64,000 nucleotides of DNA from assembly GCF_011064615.1 (NCBI RefSeq), contig NZ_JAALJH010000009.1, forward strand, positions 1 through 64,000, in the 5' to 3' direction. Below the pieces are notes generated by a model. The model worked only from the letters and a program-made list of their open reading frames with translations. It had not been told where the DNA came from and did not search any database. Shown one piece after another: positions 16,367 through 23,959 of this stretch. Made by a program: the position numbers and the translations under genes. This DNA is from Aquisphaera insulae (lineage in GTDB: Bacteria; Planctomycetota; Planctomycetia; Isosphaerales; Isosphaeraceae). Every line of letters begins with the position of its first letter. Positions within the stretch are counted from its first letter, which is position 1.

Positions 16367-17764
16367 ATGCGGACCGGCACTGGTATCGTCCTTCCGTGGG
16401 TCCACGTCCCCGCGGCCCTGATCGCTTTGTTCCTCGTCGTCGTGGAATCCCTCGCCCACGACATCCCGAACCAGCGGGTGGACCGTTCCATCCAGGCCAC
16501 GGTGCGCCCCGGTCGGCTCGAGATCGATTACGAGGTCAGCCTGACGGAGCTGACGCTCACCCAGGATCTCCGCCGACTCATCGGCTCGACCTCCGCCGGC
16601 GATCGAGCGGAGTGGCTGAGGCGATATGGCGAGGTGACCGGGCCGCTCAACGCGCGGGGCTTCCTCGTCGAATCGGCCGGCCTCGAGGTGACGCTGACCT
16701 GCGGCCGCTTCGACCTCGTAGTCGAGGAGCATCCGAGGTACACGTTCCATCTCGCGGCCGACTTGCCACGGGTCGGTCGACTTGTGGTTACGGATACGAA
16801 CTATGCCTCGAGCGAGGGGACCAGCCGATTCGCCATCCGCGGGACCGACGGGGCGGTCGTCGAAGGCGATGACCTGGCGCCGGATGTCCGGGACATCCCG
16901 ATTCGCCCCGTCTGGCAGCTCGACGACGAGCAGGAACGGCGGACGAAACGAGTCGCGGTGGACATTCGGTTCCCGGGCGAGCCTCCTCCTTCGACTCCGG
17001 TCACGGCCGCGACCGACCTTCCCGAGCCCGCCCCTAGCTCCGGGCGAACCGGGGAAGTCGCGGCGCCGGCCGCGCGGGGCGCGGGCCTCCGTCTGACCGA
17101 GCTGCTGGACGACGCCGCCTCGTCGTCGCTTTCCGGCCTGCTCGCGATGGCCGTCGCGCTCGGGGCGATCCATGCCATCCAGCCCGGCCACGGCAAGACG
17201 ATGGTCACGGCCGTGGCGATTGGCCCTGGGGCGTCGTGGTTGCAGCCGGCCTTGCTCGGGCTGATCACCACGGCCGCGCACACCGGCAGCGTCCTGGCCA
17301 TCGCCGCGGTGCTCTGGTGGACCGGTGCAACGCAGGTGGCCGGCCTTCACCGGTCGCTCGCCCAGGTGGGCGGCTTCATCATCGCCGCCGCAGGACTTTA
17401 TCGGCTTGGTCGATCGTTGGGAGGTCGATCGGATCACACTCACCGCGAGCCGGTGGCCCCCCCGACCCCTCCCTCGTGGCTCGGGCTGATCGGCCTGGGA
17501 CTGGCCGGGGGGCTCGTCCCGTGCTGGGACGCCGTCGGCCTGGTCGTCCTCGCCGCGGCGATCGGGAAGCTGGGGCTGGGCCTCCTGCTCGTGATCGCCT
17601 TCAGCATCGGGATGGCCGCGGTGCTCGTCGCCGTCGGCCTGGGCGCGGCGCGACTGCGATCGTCGCTCGTGCTCTCGCGGAAGGCCCAACGGTGGGAGGC
17701 TGCGATGGGCGCGGTCAGCGGGCTGATCCTGGCGGCGATCGGCCTCTGGCTGTTCCTCGAGTAG
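16367..17764 (+). CDS. NicO/RcnA-like nickel-cobalt transporter with periplasmic N-terminal domain
   Basis: A 465-residue membrane protein. An N-terminal hydrophobic signal is followed by an extracytoplasmic region of about 230 residues, then a membrane domain of roughly six helices from residue 255 on. The signature HAIQPGHGKTMVTAVAIG matches the H-x3-PGH-x-KT motif of NicO/RcnA metal transporters. A second conserved segment is GGLVPCWDAVGLVVLA. A His-containing loop, GRSDHTHREP, lies between helices. The family exports or imports nickel or cobalt; the direction cannot be read here. The gap to the upstream receiver gene is one base. Ureases or hydrogenases that would use the metal are not in the window. 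Confidence 0.8.
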   Translation: MRTGTGIVLPWVHVPAALIALFLVVVESLAHDIPNQRVDRSIQATVRPGRLEIDYEVSLTELTLTQDLRRLIGSTSAGDRAEWLRRYGEVTGPLNARGFLVESAGLEVTLTCGRFDLVVEEHPRYTFHLAADLPRVGRLVVTDTNYASSEGTSRFAIRGTDGAVVEGDDLAPDVRDIPIRPVWQLDDEQERRTKRVAVDIRFPGEPPPSTPVTAATDLPEPAPSSGRTGEVAAPAARGAGLRLTELLDDAASSSLSGLLAMAVALGAIHAIQPGHGKTMVTAVAIGPGASWLQPALLGLITTAAHTGSVLAIAAVLWWTGATQVAGLHRSLAQVGGFIIAAAGLYRLGRSLGGRSDHTHREPVAPPTPPSWLGLIGLGLAGGLVPCWDAVGLVVLAAAIGKLGLGLLLVIAFSIGMAAVLVAVGLGAARLRSSLVLSRKAQRWEAAMGAVSGLILAAIGLWLFLE

Positions 17765-18021
17765 ACTCAGCCGGTGGCGACCGGCCGGACGTTGCCATCG
17801 CGGCATGCCCTGGATTCAGATGACGTTGCGGAGCGTGACCGGGTATAACTCCCTTGGCCGGTTTTCATGCGCTTCGGTAGACTGTTCTTTCGGCGCATGC
17901 GACGAGCCCGATCCTCCGAACCTCACCGCCCATCGATTGACTCCGTGCCCATCGATGCGGGCCGCGGAAGCGGCCACGAGCGGCCGCCTGGCGGAGAGCC
18001 TCGCCTGGGAGAGACCGAGCC
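17765..18021. other. Intergenic region, nothing recognised
   Basis: Open frames on both strands here (such as 17805-18194 on the plus strand) show no family resemblance and look like shadows. No clear hairpin or promoter was found. Confidence 0.35.
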
Positions 18022-18168
18022 ATGAAGCAGTTGACCGTGGGCCCAACGCTCGGACGATCTGGACGGATGGACGACCTCGTGGAGAGGAACGACTTCGCCG
18101 TCCTCGCCGAGAGACGGCTGAAAATCCGGGATCGCACCCGCCGTCTCCTCAAGATGAACGTGAATTGA
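18022..18168 (+). CDS. Candidate 48-residue basic protein
   Basis: A short frame with an ATG start at 18022, a stop at 18166, and a purine-rich GGGAGAGA about 10 bases upstream. It ends three bases before the next gene starts, which suggests translational coupling. The product starts MKQLTVG and is rich in Arg and Lys in its second half (RRLKIRDRTRRLLKMNVN). Third positions are mostly G/C in the second half, as in real genes here. It could equally be a leader peptide or a chance frame; I know no family. Confidence 0.35.
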   Translation: MKQLTVGPTLGRSGRMDDLVERNDFAVLAERRLKIRDRTRRLLKMNVN

Positions 18169-18171
18169 GCG

Positions 18172-19395
18172 ATGCCAGATCCGGCTCACGGTAGAACATC
18201 GACGAAGTCCGGGCCGCGGATCCGCCGCATCACGCTGCTTCGCCTGGCCGTCCCCCTGAAGCGGGAGATCAAGCACGCGTCGCATACGCGGACGTCGAGC
18301 GAGAATCTGGTCGTCCGCGTGGAGCTGGCCGGCGGGACCCTCGGCCACGGCGAGGGGGTGCCGAGGCCGTATGTCACGGGTGAGACCATCGAATCCACGT
18401 TCGAGTCGCTCGCCCGCCACGACTGGGCGCGGATCGTGGGCGAGCCCGCGGATTTCGCGGGAGCCGTCCGGACCATCGGCTCGATTCGCCTCCCCGAGAA
18501 TGAGGCCGATCCTCGCGGCATGGCGGGAAACGCCGCGCGCTGCGCGCTCGAGATTGCCCTCCTGGATGCCTACGGGCGGGCATTCGGCGAGCCTATTGGC
18601 AGGGCGGTTGAGCTCGCCGAGTTCTCCGGACTGCGACGTTACGCGACCGTCCGCGGCGTCCGCTACGGGGGGGCGATCACGGCCGACTCGTTCCGCAAGG
18701 AGATCCGCTCGGCGATCAAGTTCCGGGTCTACGGGTTTCGCGACGTGAAGACCAAGGTCGGCGTCGAGGGCCAGGACGACGCCCGCAGGCTCGCCTGGAT
18801 CCGCCGCATCCTGGGAGGCAAGGTAGAACTCCGAATCGACGCCAACGAGGCATGGAAACCCGCCGAGCTGATCGAGCGGACGCAACCGCTGCGACGGTAC
18901 GCGATCGCCGCCCTGGAGCAGCCCGTCCCGCACGCCGAGGTCGGCAGCCTGGCGGAGCTGCGGCCGAAGCTCGGCATGCCCGTGATGCTCGACGAATCGC
19001 TCTGCGGCTATCCCGACGCCGAGCGGACGCTCCGCGAGGGCACCGGCGACATCCTCAACGTCCGCCTCTCGAAGTGCGGCGGGATCCTGCCGTCGCTCCG
19101 GATCATCGCCCTGGCCCATCGATCCGGCCTGGGCCTCCAGCTTGGCTGCCACCCGGGGGAGACGGCCATCCTCTCCGCGGCCGGTCGGCACGTCGCGGGC
19201 CGGGTGGACGGGATAAGCTGGGTGGAAGGCTCGTACGACCGCCACATCCTGAGGGAGAACGTCTCGCGGGAAGACATCACGTTCGGTTTCGGCGGCCGGG
19301 CGAAGCCGCTGGCGGGCCCCGGCCTGGGCATCTCGATCGATCCCGAGGCCGTCGACGCCATGGCGACCGAGCGTCGGGAGCTGGCCTATGACTGA
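18172..19395 (+). CDS. Enolase-superfamily enzyme (muconate cycloisomerase / dipeptide epimerase subgroup)
   Basis: A 407-residue enolase-superfamily enzyme, which abstracts a proton next to a carboxylate with help from Mg2+. The MLE-subgroup residues are visible: the KxK bases in DVKTKVG (about residue 200), metal ligands in RIDANEAW (about 222), EQPV (about 249) and MLDES (about 273), and the opposing Lys in RLSKCGG (about 298). Both lysines together fit epimerases such as L-Ala-D/L-Glu epimerase, or o-succinylbenzoate synthase. No menaquinone genes are near, so a dipeptide or sugar-acid epimerase is more likely. The stop overlaps the next gene by eight bases, so the two are co-translated. 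Confidence 0.85.
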   Translation: MPDPAHGRTSTKSGPRIRRITLLRLAVPLKREIKHASHTRTSSENLVVRVELAGGTLGHGEGVPRPYVTGETIESTFESLARHDWARIVGEPADFAGAVRTIGSIRLPENEADPRGMAGNAARCALEIALLDAYGRAFGEPIGRAVELAEFSGLRRYATVRGVRYGGAITADSFRKEIRSAIKFRVYGFRDVKTKVGVEGQDDARRLAWIRRILGGKVELRIDANEAWKPAELIERTQPLRRYAIAALEQPVPHAEVGSLAELRPKLGMPVMLDESLCGYPDAERTLREGTGDILNVRLSKCGGILPSLRIIALAHRSGLGLQLGCHPGETAILSAAGRHVAGRVDGISWVEGSYDRHILRENVSREDITFGFGGRAKPLAGPGLGISIDPEAVDAMATERRELAYD

Positions 19396-20260
19396 TTCGG
19401 GGATGCTCCACCGATCGCTCCGGACGTCGGACGGCTACGACGTGCACGTGGGAGCCTGGCCCGCCTCGGGCGTCGCCCGGGGCCACGTCGTGGTCCTGCA
19501 CGGCGTCCAGAGCCATTCGGGCTGGTACGGAGCCCTCGGTTCCACCCTGGCCGCGGCCGGCTACCATGCGAGCTTCCCGGACCGCCGCGGTTCCGGCCCG
19601 AACACGGCGGACCGGGGCCATGCGCCGTCGGCCCGGAGGCTCGTCGCCGACCTCGCGGAATGGCTGCGGGTGCTCCGGTCCGAGGCCCCCGGGATCCCCG
19701 TGACGATGGGGGGCATTAGCTGGGGAGGCAAGCTCGCCCTGATCGTCGCCGCCAAGCACCCCGAGCTCGTGGACGGCCTGGCACTGATCTGCCCGGGCCT
19801 GCTCCCGCGGATCGGCGTCTCCCTGGGAGAGAAGCTCCGGATCGCGGCCGCGATGGTCACCGATCGGCACCGGAAGTTCCCGATCCCACTATCCGACCCG
19901 GCGCTCTTCACGGCGAACCCGGCAGCCCAGGCCTTCATCGCGTCGGACCCGCTCGGCCTGCGCGAGGGGACCGCCGGGCTGATGGCCACCAGCTTCTTCA
20001 TCGATCGGCGAGTCCGCCGGGCGCCCCGGAGTATCCGGCAGCCCGTGCTGCTCATGCTCGCCGGACAGGACCGAATCGTCGACAACGCCCGGACAGTCCG
20101 CTATTTCAACCGGCTGGCGGCCACGGACCGCACGGTAATCGAATACCCGGAAGCCCACCACACGCTCGAGTTCGAGGCCGACCCCTCCCGCTACGCGAGG
20201 GACCTCATCGATTGGATCGGCACCCACGTAGGGCCGCAATCCTCCACTCCAGTTGGCTGA
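19388..20260 (+). CDS. Alpha/beta hydrolase (serine aminopeptidase / monoacylglycerol-lipase type)
   Basis: A cytoplasmic hydrolase of 290 residues. The oxyanion region is VVLHGVQSHSGWY, the nucleophile elbow lies in GGISWGGKLAL (Gly-x-Ser-x-Gly with Ser at the centre), the acid in LAGQDRIVD, and the catalytic His in YPEAHHTLEFE. This layout fits the S33/lysophospholipase group. The gene overlaps the epimerase gene by eight bases. The pair may act on the same small molecule, for example hydrolysis of an ester or peptide before or after epimerisation. The substrate is unknown. The stop lies inside a perfect palindrome shared with the opposing msrB gene. Confidence 0.82.
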   Translation: MTDSGMLHRSLRTSDGYDVHVGAWPASGVARGHVVVLHGVQSHSGWYGALGSTLAAAGYHASFPDRRGSGPNTADRGHAPSARRLVADLAEWLRVLRSEAPGIPVTMGGISWGGKLALIVAAKHPELVDGLALICPGLLPRIGVSLGEKLRIAAAMVTDRHRKFPIPLSDPALFTANPAAQAFIASDPLGLREGTAGLMATSFFIDRRVRRAPRSIRQPVLLMLAGQDRIVDNARTVRYFNRLAATDRTVIEYPEAHHTLEFEADPSRYARDLIDWIGTHVGPQSSTPVG

Positions 20261-20274
20261 GCCGGCCGGCTCAG
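20257..20274. terminator. Perfect 18-bp palindrome spanning both stop codons of convergent genes
   Basis: CTGAGCCGGCCGGCTCAG contains the stop TGA of the hydrolase gene and, on the other strand, the stop TGA of msrB. It folds as a 7-bp stem with a GGCC loop on either transcript. No T-tract follows. A shared bidirectional terminator is likely. Confidence 0.6.
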
Positions 20275-21053
20275 AAGCGAGGCTGCCGGGACGTCGGCTT
20301 CACGTCTGACTTCGAGCCGGCATTGTTTTCCTCGCTCGCGTCTCTGCCGGTCGTCGCCCTGCCGCGGCGTGCCGTGGCGGCCGGCCGGCCGCCCTTGCGA
20401 CTCGCTCCCTGGGTCGCGGGTTTGGCCGTCTTCTCGGCGTCGAGCTTGAGGGACAGGGAGTTGATGCAGTACCGGAGCCCCGTGGGGGGCGGGCCGTCCT
20501 GGAAGACGTGGCCGAGGTGGGCGCCACATCGTCGGCAGGTGACTTCCACGCGGGCCTCGGACGGCTCGCTGTAGTCCATCGCTGTCTCGAGTGCCTTCTC
20601 GCTGGCGGGCCGAAAGAAGCTGGGCCAGCCCGTGCCGGAGTCAAATTTGTGGGCGGATTCGAAGAGGGGCGCCCCGCAGCAGACGCAATCGAACGTCCCC
20701 TTGAAGTGCCCGGTCGCGTACTTCCCCGAAAAGGCGGGCTCGGTGGCCTTCAGGCGGGTGACCATGAACTCGTCCGCATTGAGGAGCTTCCGCCATTCCT
20801 CGTTGGTCTTGATGACGCGCTCCGGCTCGCCGGACCTCGCGGAGGGGCTCTTTGTGCCGGCCTTGCCGTCGGCGGCCGGCTTTGCGGCGTCGGACTTCTC
20901 CGGGGCATCAGTTTCCCCGGGCTTGGCCGGGGCCGAAGCCTCGGCGGGCGGCCGAAACGGATCCTGCGCGATCGCCGGGGCGGCAAGACTGCACGCCCAG
21001 GACAGGCCGGTGATGAGCACGAACCGGCCCCGACTACCGAGTAACAGCCCCAT
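20271..21053 (-). CDS. msrB: Secreted peptide-methionine (R)-S-oxide reductase MsrB
   Basis: MsrB reduces the R isomer of methionine sulfoxide in damaged proteins. The 260-residue product has a signal peptide (hydrophobic stretch ending near PAIAQ at residue 30) and a Pro/Ala/Lys-rich linker to about residue 75, so it acts outside the cytoplasm. The catalytic domain keeps the zinc pairs in CVCCGAPLF and CRRCGAHLGH, the SGTGWPSFF motif, and the resolving or catalytic Cys in RYCINSLSL. The C-terminal 50 residues are basic and low in complexity. I chose the ATG at 21053, with AGGGG nine bases upstream, over a TTG at 21089. Confidence 0.92.
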   Translation of the reverse strand: MGLLLGSRGRFVLITGLSWACSLAAPAIAQDPFRPPAEASAPAKPGETDAPEKSDAAKPAADGKAGTKSPSARSGEPERVIKTNEEWRKLLNADEFMVTRLKATEPAFSGKYATGHFKGTFDCVCCGAPLFESAHKFDSGTGWPSFFRPASEKALETAMDYSEPSEARVEVTCRRCGAHLGHVFQDGPPPTGLRYCINSLSLKLDAEKTAKPATQGASRKGGRPAATARRGRATTGRDASEENNAGSKSDVKPTSRQPRF

Positions 21054-21136
21054 GGGTAACACCCCTGAACTCGGGCGGCGAAGGGTCAAGTGCGAGAGGA
21101 ACCAGGAGAATAGGCGTCATCCCGGTCGCCGATGGA

Positions 21137-22630
21137 TCAAGGCTTCGGCGGGGCGGCCTCTTTCGCGGGTCCGGGAGCGGCCCCGGGATTGCGGAATTCC
21201 GTCTTGGTGGCCCGGAACGCCGCCTCGACCAGGCCCCCGGTCGCGACTGGGGGGAACCCCTCGACGACGACCACGTCAGGGCCCCGGCGTTCGACCACCT
21301 GGCAGACGTCGTCCTGGCATCGCCAGAGCGAGGCCGGGATGGTCTCGGGCTGGAAGCCCTTCTTGCCTTCCCTCTTCGTCTGGTAGCGGGCGTAAGCCTC
21401 GGCGAACTCCCGGGCCTCTTCCGGGCTGTCCCAGGTGGAGAACCAGACCAGTCCGAGCTTGTCGCCTGGCCCCTCGAAGATCGCGTAGCGGTCTCCGTCC
21501 CAGCCGGCCGCGGCCTTCGAACCTTGCCGGCCGAGCATGATCGCGGTCTGGAGCTCGCCCAGGACATTGCGGCCGACTTCCTTCCAGGGGGCTCCGGCGT
21601 TGAGGGCCCCCAGGTCGATCATGGTCGGCAGGTCGGGAGTTCCGATGAACTTGTCGGGATGGAGGATCTGCTCGGTGGAGACCGGCGGGTTCCGATACGC
21701 CTCGTCGATCGCCTGCCAGCCCCCCTTGTTCGCCAGCCAGGCGCAGAAGACCATGCCGCGGAGGTACGGGAAGATCATCGATTCGGAGATGATCGCCGGC
21801 GCCGATTTGAGCGACTTGCCGCCCCCTATCATCGACATGAGCGGCCCCAGGAAGCCCATGCTCCGGTCCAGGTCCGCCGCCGGCAGCTTGACGATCTTCG
21901 AGCCATCCCAGTCCTCCATCTGGGCGCCGACCATCGCCAGGGTCGCCTCACCCTCGATGAGCGCCGAGACCGCCAGCGCTCGGTCGTCGTCGTGCCGGGC
22001 GACCTTGTGGAGGTGCTCCAGGTCGTAATGCTGGTCGGCCAGCGCGTGGGTCAGCTCGTGGGCGATCACCGTCTTGTTCTCGTCCTTGTCGAAGCCGCCG
22101 CGCTTGCCGAAGAGCTTCTCGAGGAACGTCGGCTGGGCCTTCTTGACGGACTCCGGCTCCTCGATGAGGTGCATCGTCTTGGTCTTCGGATCGTAGAAGG
22201 CGGCGACCTCCTCGGAGTAGACCTGGACGATCAGGGCCTTCATGTCCATGGATCGAGGGATCATGCCGAAGGCCTTCATCGCCAGCTCGTTGGTGCGGAA
22301 TTCCGCCGGAGTCATGTCCTCCTCGAATTCCTTGAGGAGCATCTCCTTCATGGCTTCCCGCTTGGTGACGTCTCGCTTCACCTCGCTCTTGAACGGGATG
22401 TGCCGCAGCGCGGGCAGGATCTGCTCGAAGCCGCTCTTGTAGCGGACGACCGCGTCGGCCGGCTTGCCCTGGTCGGCGAGCTTGTCTCCCTCCGCCAGCA
22501 GCTTGACGCCGTCCTTCGCCCCGGACGCCGGACTTGCGGGTGCGCCGCCGCCGTCCGACCTCGCGGGCCCGGCCCCCCAAAGGAGGAGCGAGATGGTGGT
22601 GAGCATGGCGAGGGTGCGGATGGACGGCAT
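21137..22630 (-). CDS. Secreted HExxH zinc metallopeptidase-like protein
   Basis: A 497-residue protein with a signal peptide cleaved near ARS (about residue 25). It has a gluzincin-like zinc site: HELTHALADQHYDLEHL with His191, Glu192 and His195, and a downstream glutamate in ALIEGEATLAMV (about 226-228) as a candidate third ligand. Family members I recall from planctomycetes are of unknown substrate. The C-terminal third has no clear homology and ends in a Pro/Ala-rich tail. It is transcribed in the same direction as msrB with an 83-base gap. A role in degrading or maturing extracytoplasmic protein is reasonable, but the specificity cannot be told. Confidence 0.75.
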   Translation of the reverse strand: MPSIRTLAMLTTISLLLWGAGPARSDGGGAPASPASGAKDGVKLLAEGDKLADQGKPADAVVRYKSGFEQILPALRHIPFKSEVKRDVTKREAMKEMLLKEFEEDMTPAEFRTNELAMKAFGMIPRSMDMKALIVQVYSEEVAAFYDPKTKTMHLIEEPESVKKAQPTFLEKLFGKRGGFDKDENKTVIAHELTHALADQHYDLEHLHKVARHDDDRALAVSALIEGEATLAMVGAQMEDWDGSKIVKLPAADLDRSMGFLGPLMSMIGGGKSLKSAPAIISESMIFPYLRGMVFCAWLANKGGWQAIDEAYRNPPVSTEQILHPDKFIGTPDLPTMIDLGALNAGAPWKEVGRNVLGELQTAIMLGRQGSKAAAGWDGDRYAIFEGPGDKLGLVWFSTWDSPEEAREFAEAYARYQTKREGKKGFQPETIPASLWRCQDDVCQVVERRGPDVVVVEGFPPVATGGLVEAAFRATKTEFRNPGAAPGPAKEAAPPKP

Positions 22631-22696
22631 TGGGATGCCCCGTGGGGTGAGAAGCCTGGCCCGCTGAACGTGTGGACCGCCGACGACCGGCCGTCA

Positions 22697-23959
22697 CTAT
22701 TGTGTTCGTCGCGCGGACCTAAATCCAGTGCCGCCGTCGCGAGGGAACGAGGCCGACTGCCCGCTTCGTGTCGGCCAGTGGGGCGTGGGAGGAGGCGCCG
22801 GCATGTCTTCCAGCCTGATCGTCAGGAGCTGCTTCGCCGCCTGGATCCGGACGTTATCGCGGTCGCGAGGGCCGTTCCTGGTGTTCAGCGAGTGGTCCAG
22901 CTCATTGGCCAGGAAGTCGAGGACGGCCGGCTCGGGGACGCCCAGGGAGCGGATCAGCCGGGCCCTGGCCTCCCGGCTCATCCGGGCGCCGGAATGGCTC
23001 AGGAAGTAGAGCACGCGAGCTCGAAGCTCGGGAGAGTACTGGCGGCCGAACCGGTCGCAAAGGGCGTCGATCTGGCCCCCCATGTCGGGCGCGCCGGCCT
23101 GGAGGATCGTCTTCAGCTCGGAGCGGAACTCCTTGCGATCCTCCTCCACGCGTCCGCGGGTCTCCGCGGCGATCTCGTCCTTCGCCCTGGCCTTCACGGA
23201 CTTCATCCGAGCCATGTCCGCTCGCCGCTCCGCGGCCTCATCCCGAAGGTCCTCGGCGAGCTGCTCCCGCGTCGGTGCCGGCGGCGGCTGGGTCGCCGCG
23301 GCCCGCTCCGCGGCCGGGTCCGACGGGGGTGGCGACTCCCCCGGAGTCTCCCCCTTCGGAGCAGGGACCGAGAATCCGATCGCCAGGGGCGGCCGCGGGG
23401 CGGCCGGCGCGGGCGTCGCCGGAGCCTCGGCCGGCGCCTCGACCGGCGCCGCGGCGGGAGGCCCGGCCGGCGCCGCGGCGGGGGGATCGAGAGCCGGAAC
23501 TGGAGCCGGAGTCGGAGTCGCTGGCGACGGCTGGATGGGGGCCGGAATCTCGCTCGAGGCCGAGCCCAGGAACCCCAGCGATCCGGGCAGCGACGCATCC
23601 GGTCCTCCCGGCAGGGGAACGGGCAGGGGGGCGATCGGCTGCGTATTCAGGGCCAGGGGAAGCTCGAAGGGCTGGGCCTCACGCGGCTTCTCCTCGGGCA
23701 GGAGGATAACTCGGGAGGCGTCGCGACTCGAGGACGCCGCGGCCGCCGGCGGGACATCGTATCCCCGGGTGCGGACCGCGACCCGGTGATAGAGGAGGAC
23801 CGCTCCCAGCGGGAGGAGGATGAACAGCGGAAGGACGAAGAACCATGGTAGTCCTCGCGTCCGATACTGGATGACCACGACGGGAGCGGCCGGCTCGCGG
23901 ATCGCGCCCTCCGTGGTCACGCCGTTCGGTTCTTCCCCGGTCTGGTCCAGCTCGCTCAT
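22697..23959 (-). CDS. Membrane-anchored Pro/Ala-rich protein of unknown function
   Basis: A 420-residue protein with one transmembrane helix near residues 38-58 (LPWFFVLPLFILLPLGAVLL). A very Pro/Ala-rich linker runs from about residue 70 to 230. A charged helical region, probably coiled coil, follows (about 230-290, with many Glu, Arg and Lys). The C-terminal 110 residues hold a helical repeat-like part (LRARVLYFLSHSGARMSREA) that resembles HEAT-type packing. No catalytic motif was seen. The start codon overlaps the fumC stop by four bases (ATGA), and a GGAGGTGGG Shine-Dalgarno lies inside the end of fumC, so the two are translationally coupled. Confidence 0.65.
   Translation of the reverse strand: MSELDQTGEEPNGVTTEGAIREPAAPVVVIQYRTRGLPWFFVLPLFILLPLGAVLLYHRVAVRTRGYDVPPAAAASSSRDASRVILLPEEKPREAQPFELPLALNTQPIAPLPVPLPGGPDASLPGSLGFLGSASSEIPAPIQPSPATPTPAPVPALDPPAAAPAGPPAAAPVEAPAEAPATPAPAAPRPPLAIGFSVPAPKGETPGESPPPSDPAAERAAATQPPPAPTREQLAEDLRDEAAERRADMARMKSVKARAKDEIAAETRGRVEEDRKEFRSELKTILQAGAPDMGGQIDALCDRFGRQYSPELRARVLYFLSHSGARMSREARARLIRSLGVPEPAVLDFLANELDHSLNTRNGPRDRDNVRIQAAKQLLTIRLEDMPAPPPTPHWPTRSGQSASFPRDGGTGFRSARRTQ

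Noticed and set aside
17805..18194. 129-codon plus-strand frame upstream of the epimerase gene
   Set aside because: It overlaps the epimerase start, has no recognisable features and no clear Shine-Dalgarno. The 48-codon frame inside the region is better.
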